A stretch of 39,457 nt of DNA from Sphaerisporangium cinnabarinum (GTDB lineage Bacteria > Actinomycetota > Actinomycetes > Actinomycetales > Cellulomonadaceae). Location of the stretch: assembly GCA_003052455.1 (NCBI GenBank), contig QAPD01000029.1, positions 1-39,457 on the forward strand, written 5' to 3'. Of the stretch, positions 8,035 through 16,871 are shown piece by piece. Below the pieces are notes generated by a model. That model was not told the origin of the DNA. It searched no databases and saw only the letters and a list, made by a program, of their open reading frames with translations. Both the position numbers and the translations under genes were made by a program. How positions within the stretch are numbered: position 1 is the first letter of the stretch; every line of letters starts with the position of its first letter.

Positions 8035-8166
8035 GTTCCGTGGCCGGTCGCCCCACCGGTGGTCCCACGGGTCGTGCGCACGGGCGCCCGGTACGACGTC
8101 GGACCGGGGCCGTGCAGGTCTGCTGGTGGCGCGGAGGCACCGAGGGTGGTGCCAGGGGAGGGCGCG

Positions 8167-8457
8167 TCAGCCGGTGCGGCGGGCGCCGCCCGCGAGGATG
8201 GCGGCGCGCTCGTCCTCGCTCAGGCCGCCCCACACCCCGTACGGCTCGCGCACGCGGAGCGACTGCTCGCGGCACTGCATCATCACGGGGCACGAGTGGC
8301 AGATCGCCTTCGCGGCCTCCGCCCGCCGTCGTCGCGTCGAGCCGCGCTCACCCTCGGGGTGGAAGAACAACGTGTCGTCCGCGTCGCGGCACGAACCCTG
8401 GTACTGCCATTCCCACAGCTCCATGACGGGCCCGGGGAGCCTCGAGATCTCTGCCAT
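8167..8457 (-). CDS. WhiB-family iron-sulfur transcription factor, WhiB3/WhiD-like
   Basis: 96 residues. Wbl proteins bind a 4Fe-4S cluster and act with the primary sigma factor at promoters. The four cluster cysteines are Cys23, Cys53, Cys56 and Cys62 (C-x29-C-x2-C-x5-C), and the turn motif GVWGG is at 74-78. The segment WEWQYQGSCR...LFFHPEGERG with REPYGVWGGLSEDER most resembles WhiB3 of Mycobacterium and WhiD of Streptomyces rather than WhiB1 or WhiB2. The start is ATG 8457, because a canonical promoter ends 7 nt before it, implying a leaderless mRNA; the longer frame would begin upstream of that promoter. WhiB3/WhiD respond to redox state or act in late differentiation; the role here is inference. 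Confidence 0.92.
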   Translation of the reverse strand: MAEISRLPGPVMELWEWQYQGSCRDADDTLFFHPEGERGSTRRRRAEAAKAICHSCPVMMQCREQSLRVREPYGVWGGLSEDERAAILAGGARRTG

Positions 8458-8464
8458 GCCGAAC

Positions 8465-8493
8465 AACCTACAAGCGTTGCAAGGGTTGTTCAA
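8465..8493 (-). promoter_or_regulatory. whiB promoter inside an inverted repeat
   Basis: On the minus strand: -35 TTGAAC (8493-8488), 17-nt spacer, -10 TAGGTT (8470-8465), then 7 nt to the ATG. An inverted repeat with perfect 8-bp arms, GAACAACC (8461-8468) and GGTTGTTC (8484-8491), covers both hexamers and could be an operator. Confidence 0.75.
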
Positions 8494-8702
8494 GTCCCCT
8501 GTGAGGAAAAAGTGAACGAGCAGGTTGAACCGCTCGTGGAGCGGTGCGGCTCTGCCCAACCGCGTCGGCCGATCCGGCCGCACTGACGCGATCGGCTGCG
8601 CCCGGCGCGTTTGCGCGTGCAGCGAACAAATATGGCGCGGGTGTGGCGCGAAGGGTGCACGACTGTGACCTCTACGAGGTGGCGAGACGGGTGCCCGCTC
8701 GG

Positions 8703-8708
8703 CAGAAT
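8703..8708 (+). promoter_or_regulatory. Possible -10 box of leaderless MerR-type gene
   Basis: CAGAAT ends 6 nt before ATG 8715, in the same position as the other leaderless promoters, though the first base deviates from TANNNT. Confidence 0.45.
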
Positions 8709-8714
8709 CGATCC

Positions 8715-9848
8715 ATGACCTCAGTCCGGTCCGCCCCCGACCCCGAGGGAGCCCGACCGAGCATGACCTCGTCTCCCGGCCTCGCCGTCGCCGCCGTCGC
8801 GCGCCGGCTCGGCGTCGCGCCCGCGACCCTGCGCACCTGGGACCGTCGCTACGGCCTCGGCCCCTCGCAGCACCGGGCCGGCTCCCACCGGCGCTACACG
8901 GACGACGACGTCGCTCGCCTCGTCGTGATGCGCCGACTCACGCTCGACGGCGTCGCGCCCGCCGACGCGGCCCGCGCCGCCCTCGCCGCCGACGAGGAGG
9001 AGCTCGCGGCGAACCGCGGCGCGATCTCCTTCGACGACCGCGGCGGCGACGGCGCGGCGGACCTGGACGCCGACGAGCCCGAGACGGACGACGACGCGCC
9101 CGAGCCGCCGCCGTCGCGCCCGTTCCTGCGCGCCGTCCCCGGGGGCGAGCCCGCACGCGTCGCGGGGCCCCGTCCGGTCGGCGTCCGCGAGGGGCCACGG
9201 CCCACGCGCGTCTCCGACGTCGTCGACGCGGCCATCGCCTACGACCAGCGCGCGTGCGACCGGCTGCTGCGCATCCCGACGGGCGGCGACCCGGCCGCGT
9301 GGTGGTCCGACCTCGTCGAGCCCGCGCTCGAGCGCCTGGCCGAGCGCACCGTGCTCGCCGGCCCGGGCGAGGTGCCCGAGGTCGTGCTCGCGAACGCGAC
9401 GCTCGTCGCGCTGCGCGAGTACACGCAGGCGAGCGAGGACGCGATCGTGGCCGCCGGCGGTCCGCCCCGGAACCACCCGAGCCGGATGCGGCGCATCGTG
9501 CTCGTGTTCGCCGCGCCCGACGAGCCGCTCCCGCTGGCCGCGCACGCGCTCGCCGCGTCGCTCGCGTCGCACGGTGCGATGGCGCGCATCGTCACCGGAC
9601 CCGCGAACGTGCACCGCACGCTCGAGATCGTGACGATGGTGCGGCCGTCCGCCGTCGCGATGGTCACCACCCAGGCGCGACCCGACCTGGGCATCGTGCA
9701 CGCCGCGCACGACGCGAACCCGAGCCTGCCGTTCTTCGTGGGGCTCCCGAGCGACCAGGCCGCGGAGGAGCTGCCGCTCGCCGCGACCGTCCACCGGGTG
9801 CGCAGCTTCACGGGCCTCCTCCACGAGCTGCTCGCCGTCGTGCGCTGA
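8715..9848 (+). CDS. MerR-type regulator with C-terminal B12-binding-like domain
   Basis: 377 residues. Residues about 22-90 form a MerR winged-helix domain (VAAVARRLGVAPATLRTWDRRYGL, then SHRRYTDDDVARL). An acidic linker (about 100-145) leads to a helical region and a Rossmann-like C-terminal domain (RRIVLVFAAPDEPLPLAAHALA to the end), the layout of the CarH/LitR photoreceptor regulators. The cobalamin-coordinating DxHxxG motif is absent, so cobalamin binding and light sensing are unlikely; the domain may bind something else or only mediate oligomerisation. ATG 8715 is preferred for its -10-like box; ATG 8763 is an alternative that keeps the whole HTH. It sits between whiB and guaB, with no enzyme partner to suggest a target. 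Confidence 0.78.
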   Translation: MTSVRSAPDPEGARPSMTSSPGLAVAAVARRLGVAPATLRTWDRRYGLGPSQHRAGSHRRYTDDDVARLVVMRRLTLDGVAPADAARAALAADEEELAANRGAISFDDRGGDGAADLDADEPETDDDAPEPPPSRPFLRAVPGGEPARVAGPRPVGVREGPRPTRVSDVVDAAIAYDQRACDRLLRIPTGGDPAAWWSDLVEPALERLAERTVLAGPGEVPEVVLANATLVALREYTQASEDAIVAAGGPPRNHPSRMRRIVLVFAAPDEPLPLAAHALAASLASHGAMARIVTGPANVHRTLEIVTMVRPSAVAMVTTQARPDLGIVHAAHDANPSLPFFVGLPSDQAAEELPLAATVHRVRSFTGLLHELLAVVR

Positions 9849-9871
9849 GCCGCCCCCGGGCCCGCCGGTCG

Positions 9872-9899
9872 GGCGGGGTGCGCGCTCGTGCACCCCGCC
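9872..9899. terminator. Hairpin terminator after the MerR-type gene
   Basis: 10-bp perfect stem (9872-9881 with 9890-9899) and an 8-nt loop, 23 nt after the stop codon and before the guaB promoter. Confidence 0.7.
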
Positions 9900-9963
9900 G
9901 TCCGCCCCTCGCGCAGGCCCGGCCGGCGAGGACCGGGCGGGAATACGGGGAGGGCCCGCGGCG

Positions 9964-11505
<1,542 letters not shown>

Positions 11506-11528
11506 CCACCGGCACGCGGCACCACGAC

Positions 11529-11571
11529 CGACGGCCCGGCACCACCCGCAGGGGGTGGCGCCGGGCCGTCG
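11529..11571. terminator. Bidirectional terminator between guaB and amine oxidase
   Basis: 19-bp stem (11529-11547 with 11553-11571) with one A-C mismatch and a 5-nt loop, between convergent stop codons at 11505 and 11603. Confidence 0.85.
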
Positions 11572-11602
11572 TCGTCCCGTCAGCGCTGCGTGCGGTCGGC
11601 GG

Positions 11603-13216
11603 TCACGACGCCATGACGCGCGCGTGCAGCGCCTGGACCGCGTAGCGCGCGGCCCAGAACGCGCCGTGCTGCCAGGCCGAGATCTCGGACATCCAGTCGC
11701 CCGCGAAGTACACGTTCCCGGCGCCCTGCTGCAGGAGCTTGAAGCGCGACGACTGCGTGTTCGGGTACGCCCACGCGCCCTCGATGTACGGCACCTTGTG
11801 CCACGCGATGGAGAACGAGCTCTCGAGCTCCGTCCGGTACTTCTCGCCGTGGATCTTCACGCCCTGCTCGACGGCGCGCATCTCCCGCTGCCGCGGCGTC
11901 ATGTCCGCGTAGGCGCGCGCGTTCGCGCCGGTGTTGTAGTAGCCCACGACGAGCCCCCGGCGCTCCCCGTAGCCGTAGGACGGGTACCAGACGTGGGCGA
12001 GGTCCATGTCGGTCTCGGTGATGCCGCCGTAGATGCGGTGGTCGTCCTCCCAGAACCGGGACCGGTACTGGAGCCCGATCTTGCCTGCGGGCGAACCGAC
12101 GGCGAACTCGCCGAGCGCGGCGTCGACGTCGGGCCCCCAGTTCGTGTCCCAGCGGCGCATGAGCCCCGCGGGCGCCGAGACGACGGCGAAGTCGGCGTCG
12201 ATCTGCCGCGCCTTGCCGTTGTGGGCGGTGTAAGTGACCGAGACGCCGCGCGGCGTGTTCTTCACCGCGGTGACGGGCGAGCTGAGCTGGACGTTCTGCT
12301 TGCCGATCGCCTTGACGAAGTAGTCGTAGGTCGTGTCCATGCCGCCCTTCGGCTGGAACATGAGCATCGACTGCTCCCAGTTGATCTCGAACGGGAAGTA
12401 CTGCCCGACCTTCGAGGCGAGCACCTCCGACACCGAGCCCGGACCGGGGAGCGGGGTCCCGTGCTCGTTCCAGGCGGACGGGTACACGGCGTACCCGCGG
12501 TTGCTCCCGCCCCGGTAGCTGCCGTCGGCCTGGAGCGAGCCCCACGACCGGAGGAACGCGCGCAGGTTTTCCTTGTCCGCAGCGGTGAGCTTCTGGTCGA
12601 GCGCGCCCTGGTCGGTCGCATGGCTGAGCAGCTCGGACGTGTAGCCGAACACGTCGGCCTTCGCGGTGCGGTACCGGACGGGGTTGCCGGGGGTCGCGCC
12701 GGAGCGCTCGTTGTAGAGGTAGGCGTCCGCGTTGGCGTTGGTGAACACCTCGTAGGGGACGCCGAGCTCGCGCAGGTAGTCCATGGTGACCATCCACTGG
12801 GCGATGCGCCCCGCACCCGCGTTCATGTAGACGCCGTCGGCGAACCGTGCCTTCTGGGTGACGCCGTTGACGTCCGTCTCCGCGTCGCCGCCGCGTATGG
12901 TCAGCGTCCGGCCGCCGACGCGGTGCCGCGCCTCGAGGACGGTGACCCGGTAGCCGGCCTTCTGCAGCTCGTACGCCGTGGCCAGGCCCGCCGGCCCGGC
13001 GCCGACGACGACGACCTTCTTCGCGGACCGGCCGGTGAGGCTGAAGTCGCTGCCCCGCGGCGGTGTCCACGACTCGTTCCGCGGCTGCGCGGCGGCCGTG
13101 GGCGCGAGCCCGACCGCGCCCATCGTCGCGAACATGACGCCGGCGCTGGAGCCGACCCCGACGGCCTGGAGGAAGTTGCGGCGCGAGACGCCGGTCGTCT
13201 TCTCGTCAGTGACCAT
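11603..13216 (-). CDS. Tat-exported flavin-dependent amine/amino-acid oxidase
   Basis: 537 residues. The N-terminus has a twin-arginine signal (SRRNFLQ at 11-17, then a hydrophobic stretch and an Ala-rich cleavage region near residue 43), so the folded FAD protein is exported. The FAD-binding motif KKVVVVGAGPAGLATAYEL (GxGxxG at 72-77) and LEARHRVGGRT mark the flavin monoamine oxidase/L-amino-acid oxidase superfamily, and the C-terminal FAD segment (YFAGDWMSEISAWQHGA) is intact. Expected reaction: oxidation of an amine or amino acid to an imine with release of H2O2. ATG 13216 gives the complete Tat signal; the frame remains open upstream without a better start. It is divergent from an exported RidA-like gene, which suggests a joint function. 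The substrate cannot be told from the sequence. Confidence 0.87.
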   Translation of the reverse strand: MVTDEKTTGVSRRNFLQAVGVGSSAGVMFATMGAVGLAPTAAAQPRNESWTPPRGSDFSLTGRSAKKVVVVGAGPAGLATAYELQKAGYRVTVLEARHRVGGRTLTIRGGDAETDVNGVTQKARFADGVYMNAGAGRIAQWMVTMDYLRELGVPYEVFTNANADAYLYNERSGATPGNPVRYRTAKADVFGYTSELLSHATDQGALDQKLTAADKENLRAFLRSWGSLQADGSYRGGSNRGYAVYPSAWNEHGTPLPGPGSVSEVLASKVGQYFPFEINWEQSMLMFQPKGGMDTTYDYFVKAIGKQNVQLSSPVTAVKNTPRGVSVTYTAHNGKARQIDADFAVVSAPAGLMRRWDTNWGPDVDAALGEFAVGSPAGKIGLQYRSRFWEDDHRIYGGITETDMDLAHVWYPSYGYGERRGLVVGYYNTGANARAYADMTPRQREMRAVEQGVKIHGEKYRTELESSFSIAWHKVPYIEGAWAYPNTQSSRFKLLQQGAGNVYFAGDWMSEISAWQHGAFWAARYAVQALHARVMAS

Positions 13217-13576
13217 GTGGCTGGAGCCCTCTCGTCCACGGCCTGACGGGCGGGGGGCCCGGCCCACGATGCCGGGTGCCGCCGTCAGCACCGGGGCCGA
13301 CGCTAGGGACGTGTCGTCGCGAGCACGGGTCCGGCGCGTTTCGCGCCGGTCAACGGATCGGGGTCCGGCGTAAACGTCTCGTGACGCCGCCCGTTCGCCG
13401 GTCCGCGGGACGGCGCGTCGGTGCGCCCGCGGTGCGCCGGCGCCGGCGACGACCCGACACGTCACCGTCACGGCACGGAAACGGGGGCTGGCTAGCGTCG
13501 CGGCCCCCGGCGGTCCTCGCGACCGGCCGGAGCCCGGGCGCCAGGGTGGCGCCCGTCGTCCCCCTGGGAGGCCTGC
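13217..13576. other. 360-bp divergent regulatory region (amine oxidase / RidA-like)
   Basis: I see no gene here. Visible elements: a TAGCGT hexamer on the minus strand (13305-13300) that may be the -10 of the oxidase gene; a TAGCGT hexamer on the plus strand (13493-13498) that may be the -10 of the RidA-like gene; and a perfect 8-bp hairpin or palindrome at 13331-13349 (ccggcgcg, ttt, cgcgccgg). The RidA-like gene has the ribosome binding site GGGAGG at 13566-13571. Identical -10 hexamers suggest the two genes could respond together, but -35 boxes are unclear. Confidence 0.45.
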
Positions 13577-14215
13577 ATGAAGAACCGCACCAAGGTCGTC
13601 GTCGCCGTCGCCCTCACCGCCGCCGTCGCCGTCCCCGGCACCGCCGTCGCCGCCGGGAGGCTGTTCGAGCCGAAGCCGACCGAGGCCCACTCCTTCGTCA
13701 CCGGCGACACGCCGTCGATCGCCGACGGGGTCGCGATCGGCAAGAACGTCGCCTGGTACAAGTCGTCCGGGCTCGGGCCTGCCGCGATGAACACGACGCC
13801 CGGCGCGACGGCCGAGCAGCGCTACGTGCCGACCGACGTCTTCCCCGGCGGCGTCCTGCCGGCGGGCGTGACGATCACCGAGGCGCAGGGCATCAACGTC
13901 CTCATGCGGATCGGGGAGAACCTCGAGCGGGCCGGGCTCTCCTACGACGACGTCGTCTCGATGCGGGTGTTCCTCCAGAACCCCGCCGGCCAGGAGAAGA
14001 TGGACTTCGCCGGCTGGAACCGCGCCTACCGGCAGTTCTTCGCGAACACGAACCTCGCGACGGGCGCGACGCTCGGGGTCCAGCTCGGCTCGGCCCGGAC
14101 GGCGCCCATGGTCGTCAACGCTGCCCGGCCGTCGCGTTTCGCGCTCGAGATCGAGAACCTCCCGGTCGACGGCTGGCTCGTCGAGGTGGAGGTCGACGCC
14201 GTCTACCCGAAGTGA
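13577..14215 (+). CDS. Secreted RidA/YjgF-family protein
   Basis: 212 residues: a Sec signal peptide (basic MKNRTK, hydrophobic core, cleavage near AVA-AG at 25-27) followed by one RidA domain. RidA proteins normally work in the cytoplasm as trimers, hydrolysing reactive enamine/imine products to keto acids. The domain is recognisable from RIGENLERAGLSYDDVVSMRVFL and the end LVEVEVDAVYP. At the place of the carboxylate-binding arginine of E. coli RidA (ARLP) this protein has ENLP, so classical deaminase activity is doubtful. The divergent neighbour is an exported amine oxidase that would make imines, a plausible partner. The ribosome binding site GGGAGG supports ATG 13577. The stop codon lies in a 20-bp tandem duplication. 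Confidence 0.83.
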   Translation: MKNRTKVVVAVALTAAVAVPGTAVAAGRLFEPKPTEAHSFVTGDTPSIADGVAIGKNVAWYKSSGLGPAAMNTTPGATAEQRYVPTDVFPGGVLPAGVTITEAQGINVLMRIGENLERAGLSYDDVVSMRVFLQNPAGQEKMDFAGWNRAYRQFFANTNLATGATLGVQLGSARTAPMVVNAARPSRFALEIENLPVDGWLVEVEVDAVYPK

Positions 14216-14240
14216 CGACGACCTCCCCGAAGTGACGACG
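14206..14240 (+). repeat. 20-bp tandem duplication spanning the RidA-like stop codon
   Basis: The 15-mer CCCGAAGTGACGACG occurs at 14206-14220 and again at 14226-14240, separated by ACCTC (period 20). The first copy contains the in-frame stop; the second is noncoding. It looks like a recent slippage event. Confidence 0.85.
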
Positions 14241-14275
14241 GCGGGCCGCCCTCCCGGAGGAGGGCGGCCCGCCGT
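14238..14275. terminator. Terminator between RidA-like gene and HTH-murA
   Basis: 17-bp perfect stem (14238-14254 with 14259-14275) and a 4-nt loop, lying between convergent genes. Confidence 0.85.
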
Positions 14276-14347
14276 GGTCGTGCGGGCGCCGCGGGCGCCG
14301 AGGGCTCTGCGTGCGCCGAGGCTGCCGACGCCGAGGCGGGCGAAGGG

Positions 14348-15883
14348 TCAGTCGCGGAACGTCTCGATGTTGGCGCCGAGCTCGCGCAGGCGCTCGGTGA
14401 GCCCCTCGTAGCCGCGCGCGATGATGTCGACGCCGCGCAGGACGGAGGTGCCCTTGGCCGCGAGCATCGCGAGCAGGATGACGACGGCGGGACGCAGCGC
14501 GGGCGGGCAGCTCACCTCGGCGCCCGACCAGCGCGTCGGGCCCGTCACCTGGAGCCGGTGGGCGTCCAGGAGCCGCACGTCCGCGCCGAGCCGCGTGAGG
14601 TCGGTGAGGTGGATGGCGCGGCCCTCGTAGACCCAGTCGTGGATGAGCGTCGTGCCCTGCGCGTTCGCGGCGATGACCGCGAAGAACGGCAGGTTGTCGA
14701 TGTTGAGGCCGGGGAACGGCATGGGGTGGATCTTGTCGATCGGCGCGTGCAGCTCGCTGGGGTGCACCGTGACGTCGACGAGGCGCGAGCGGCCGTTGCG
14801 CGCCACGTACTCGGCGCTCTGCGTGTACCGCAGGCCCATCTCGGCGAGCGTCGCGAGCTCGATCTCCATGAACTCGATCGGGACGCGGGCCACGGTGATC
14901 TCCGAGCCCGTGACGATGCCCGCCGTGAGCAGGCTCATCGCCTCGACCGGGTCCTCCGAGACGGCGTACTCCACGTCCACGTCGATGTCGGTGCGGCCGT
15001 GCACGCGCAGGGTCGTCGTGCCGATGCCCTCGACGCGGACGCCGAGCAGCTCGAGGTAGAAGCACAGGTCCTGCACCATGTAGTTGGAGCTGGCGTTGCG
15101 GATCGTCGTCACGCCGTCGCGGCGGGCCGCGGCCATGAGCGCGTTCTCGGTGACGGTGTCGCCGCGCTCGGTGAGCACGACCGACAGGTCCGTGCCGGAC
15201 TCCGGCGCGACCGTCGCGTGGTAGTTCCCGCCGGTCGCGGTGACGGCGAGGCCGAAGGGCCGCAGGGCGATCATGTGCGGCTCGACGGTGCGCGTCCCGA
15301 GGTCGCAGCCGCCCGCGTACGGGAGCTCGAACGTGTCCCGCAGCCCGAGCAGCGGCCCGAGGAACATGATGATCGAGCGCGTGCGGCGCGCGGCGTCGAC
15401 GTCGATCGCGGCGAGGTCGAGCCGCTCCGGCACCACGATCTCGAGGTCGCGGCCGCCCGTCGTCCACGTGGCCCGCACACCGATGGAGCGCAGCACGTCG
15501 ACGATCCGGTCGACCTCGACGATGCGGGCCACGCCGCGCAGGGTCGTGCGGCCGCGGTTGAGGAGCGAGGCGCAGAGCAGCGCGACCGCGCCGTTCTTCG
15601 AGGAGTTGACCTCGATGCGGCCGGAGAGGGTCTGGCCGCCCTGGACGCGCAGGTGCGCGTGCTTGGGGCCGCCGAGGCTGATGATCTCGGAGTCGAGCGC
15701 GAGCCCGATGCGGTTGAGCATCTCCAGGCTGAGGTTCTGCGAGCCCTGCTCGATGCGGTGCACGGCGCTCTGGCTCGTGCCGAGCCGCTCCGCGAGCTGG
15801 GTCTGGGTGAGACCACGGTTCTGGCGGGCGCCACGGATGAGCGCCCCGACCTGCGTGAGAGGTGCGTCGTCGATCGCTGTCAT
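14348..15883 (-). CDS. UDP-N-acetylglucosamine 1-carboxyvinyltransferase (MurA) with N-terminal XRE-type HTH domain
   Basis: 511 residues, about 90 longer than MurA of E. coli. Residues about 10-70 are an XRE/Cro-type helix-turn-helix (ALIRGARQNRGLTQTQLAER, then GTSQSAVHRIEQGSQNLS). The rest is an EPSP-synthase-fold MurA, which transfers enolpyruvate from PEP to UDP-GlcNAc, the first committed step of peptidoglycan synthesis. Active-site landmarks are kept: Lys96 in SSKNGAV, Cys193 in GGCDLGTRTVEPH (the fosfomycin target; several resistant MurAs have Asp here), an Asp in LNIDNLPF, and an Arg in ALRPAVVIL. It is therefore probably active. ATG 15883 lies 7 nt after a -10-like TATCGT, so the message is probably leaderless. 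A palindrome overlapping that promoter suggests autoregulation. Whether a second, standard MurA exists in this genome cannot be seen here. Confidence 0.88.
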   Translation of the reverse strand: MTAIDDAPLTQVGALIRGARQNRGLTQTQLAERLGTSQSAVHRIEQGSQNLSLEMLNRIGLALDSEIISLGGPKHAHLRVQGGQTLSGRIEVNSSKNGAVALLCASLLNRGRTTLRGVARIVEVDRIVDVLRSIGVRATWTTGGRDLEIVVPERLDLAAIDVDAARRTRSIIMFLGPLLGLRDTFELPYAGGCDLGTRTVEPHMIALRPFGLAVTATGGNYHATVAPESGTDLSVVLTERGDTVTENALMAAARRDGVTTIRNASSNYMVQDLCFYLELLGVRVEGIGTTTLRVHGRTDIDVDVEYAVSEDPVEAMSLLTAGIVTGSEITVARVPIEFMEIELATLAEMGLRYTQSAEYVARNGRSRLVDVTVHPSELHAPIDKIHPMPFPGLNIDNLPFFAVIAANAQGTTLIHDWVYEGRAIHLTDLTRLGADVRLLDAHRLQVTGPTRWSGAEVSCPPALRPAVVILLAMLAAKGTSVLRGVDIIARGYEGLTERLRELGANIETFRD

Positions 15884-15890
15884 GAGAGCG

Positions 15891-15915
15891 ACGATAACTC
15901 ATGGATGAGATATCG
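15891..15915 (-). promoter_or_regulatory. Palindromic operator candidate over the HTH-murA leaderless promoter
   Basis: Arms CGATAACTCAT (15892-15902) and ATGAGATATCG (15905-15915) are inverted repeats matching at 10 of 11 positions around a GG centre. The minus-strand -10 TATCGT (15896-15891) overlaps one arm and ends 7 nt before the ATG. The site is AT-rich against a GC-rich background, as expected for an XRE operator. Confidence 0.72.
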
Positions 15916-15978
15916 ACGCGGCGAGCGGGCTGCTTCAAGTGCTCGCCATGCCACCATCACACGACCTTCACCCGGATC

Positions 15979-15987
15979 ATGAGATAT
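15979..15987. promoter_or_regulatory. Second half-site of the HTH-murA palindrome
   Basis: ATGAGATAT repeats nine bases of the right arm of the palindrome at 15892-15915, in the same orientation and 74 bp further upstream of HTH-murA. The other arm is not present. It could be an auxiliary site or chance; the AT-rich match is unusual in this region. Confidence 0.45.
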
Positions 15988-16021
15988 GCACCGACCCGTC
16001 TCGCGGGGGTGGTGACCCGCG

Positions 16022-16723
16022 TCAGCCCGGCCAGCGGCCGTCCGCCCCGGCGCCGACGTAGGGCCGGTCACGCTCCGGGTCGAGGGCGTCGACCCACCGC
16101 CGGTGCGCGACGACCTGCAGGTCGTGCAGCGCGGCCGGTCCGAGGCCCGCCAGGTCGGGGTACGCCCGCGCGAGCGCGTCGAGCAGGTCGAGCGTCGCGA
16201 GCACGTCCCCGTCCGCGGTGTGCAGGGGCCCGACGTCGAGCACCTCGTAGCGCGCGCACAGGTCGACGAGCCGGCGCTTGCCCTCGCGGGACGGGTCCCA
16301 CGCCCGGTCGAGCACGAGCGGGTCGAGCACCGGCCGGACCGGCCGCCCCAGGCGCGCGGAGAGCGTCGGCAGGCCGTGGCGCACGAGCTCGGTGTCGAGG
16401 ATCGCGAGGTCGAACGCCGCGTTGTAGGCGACGAGGGGGACGCCGTCGCGCTGGGCGTCGACCACGAGCGTGGCGATCTCGTCGAGCGCGACGGCGGGCA
16501 GAGTCCCGTGCGCCGCGGCGTGCGCGGTCGTGATGCCGTGGATCCCCGTGGCCTCCGCCGGGATCTCGACGCCCGGGTCGAGGAGCCACGTGCGCACGTG
16601 CGTGGCGCCCGGCTCGCGGAGCACGAGCGCGGCGGTGACGACGCGGTCGACGTCGACGTCGAGGCCCGTGGTCTCGGTGTCGAGACCGAGCAGCGGTCCC
16701 GCCGTCCAGGGCGTCGTCGTCAT
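16022..16723 (-). CDS. DEDDh-family 3'-5' exonuclease (DnaQ/RNase T fold)
   Basis: 233 residues. The exonuclease motifs are complete: Exo I LDTETTGLD, then GIHGIT, Exo II YNAAFDLAILDTEL, and Exo III HTADGDVLATLDLL with the His five residues before the Asp (DEDDh subgroup). Two Mg ions at the four acidic residues cleave nucleotides from a 3' end. It is a stand-alone protein like many actinobacterial DnaQ-like proteins, not recognisably fused to a GIY-YIG or polymerase domain, so it may act in DNA repair or RNA processing. ATG 16723 has the ribosome binding site GAGGTGG just upstream (minus strand, 16734-16728); the open frame extends further but with unconvincing sequence. It is divergent from guaB3 and lies upstream of HTH-murA on the same strand, 138 nt away. 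Confidence 0.88.
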   Translation of the reverse strand: MTTTPWTAGPLLGLDTETTGLDVDVDRVVTAALVLREPGATHVRTWLLDPGVEIPAEATGIHGITTAHAAAHGTLPAVALDEIATLVVDAQRDGVPLVAYNAAFDLAILDTELVRHGLPTLSARLGRPVRPVLDPLVLDRAWDPSREGKRRLVDLCARYEVLDVGPLHTADGDVLATLDLLDALARAYPDLAGLGPAALHDLQVVAHRRWVDALDPERDRPYVGAGADGRWPG

Positions 16724-16859
16724 GGTCCACCTCTGCCGTCCGGTCGGGGCCCGGGGCGCCCGGCGCTCCCGTCGTCGCCGGACGTCCCGGCGACGAGCGT
16801 CACCCTGCCAGCGCCCACCCACACGGTGGTCGGTGCAGGTGACGGGCACGGCCCGCCGG

Positions 16860-16865
16860 TAGGCT
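16860..16865 (+). promoter_or_regulatory. -10 box of leaderless guaB3 promoter
   Basis: TAGGCT ends 6 nt before GTG 16872, with no Shine-Dalgarno sequence between. It is identical in sequence and spacing to the tsaB box. Confidence 0.62.
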
Positions 16866-16871
16866 GACCCG

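Noticed and set aside
15861-15914. Start of HTH-murA upstream of 15883
   Set aside because: The -10 box and the palindrome lie just upstream, and the HTH domain is complete from 15883.
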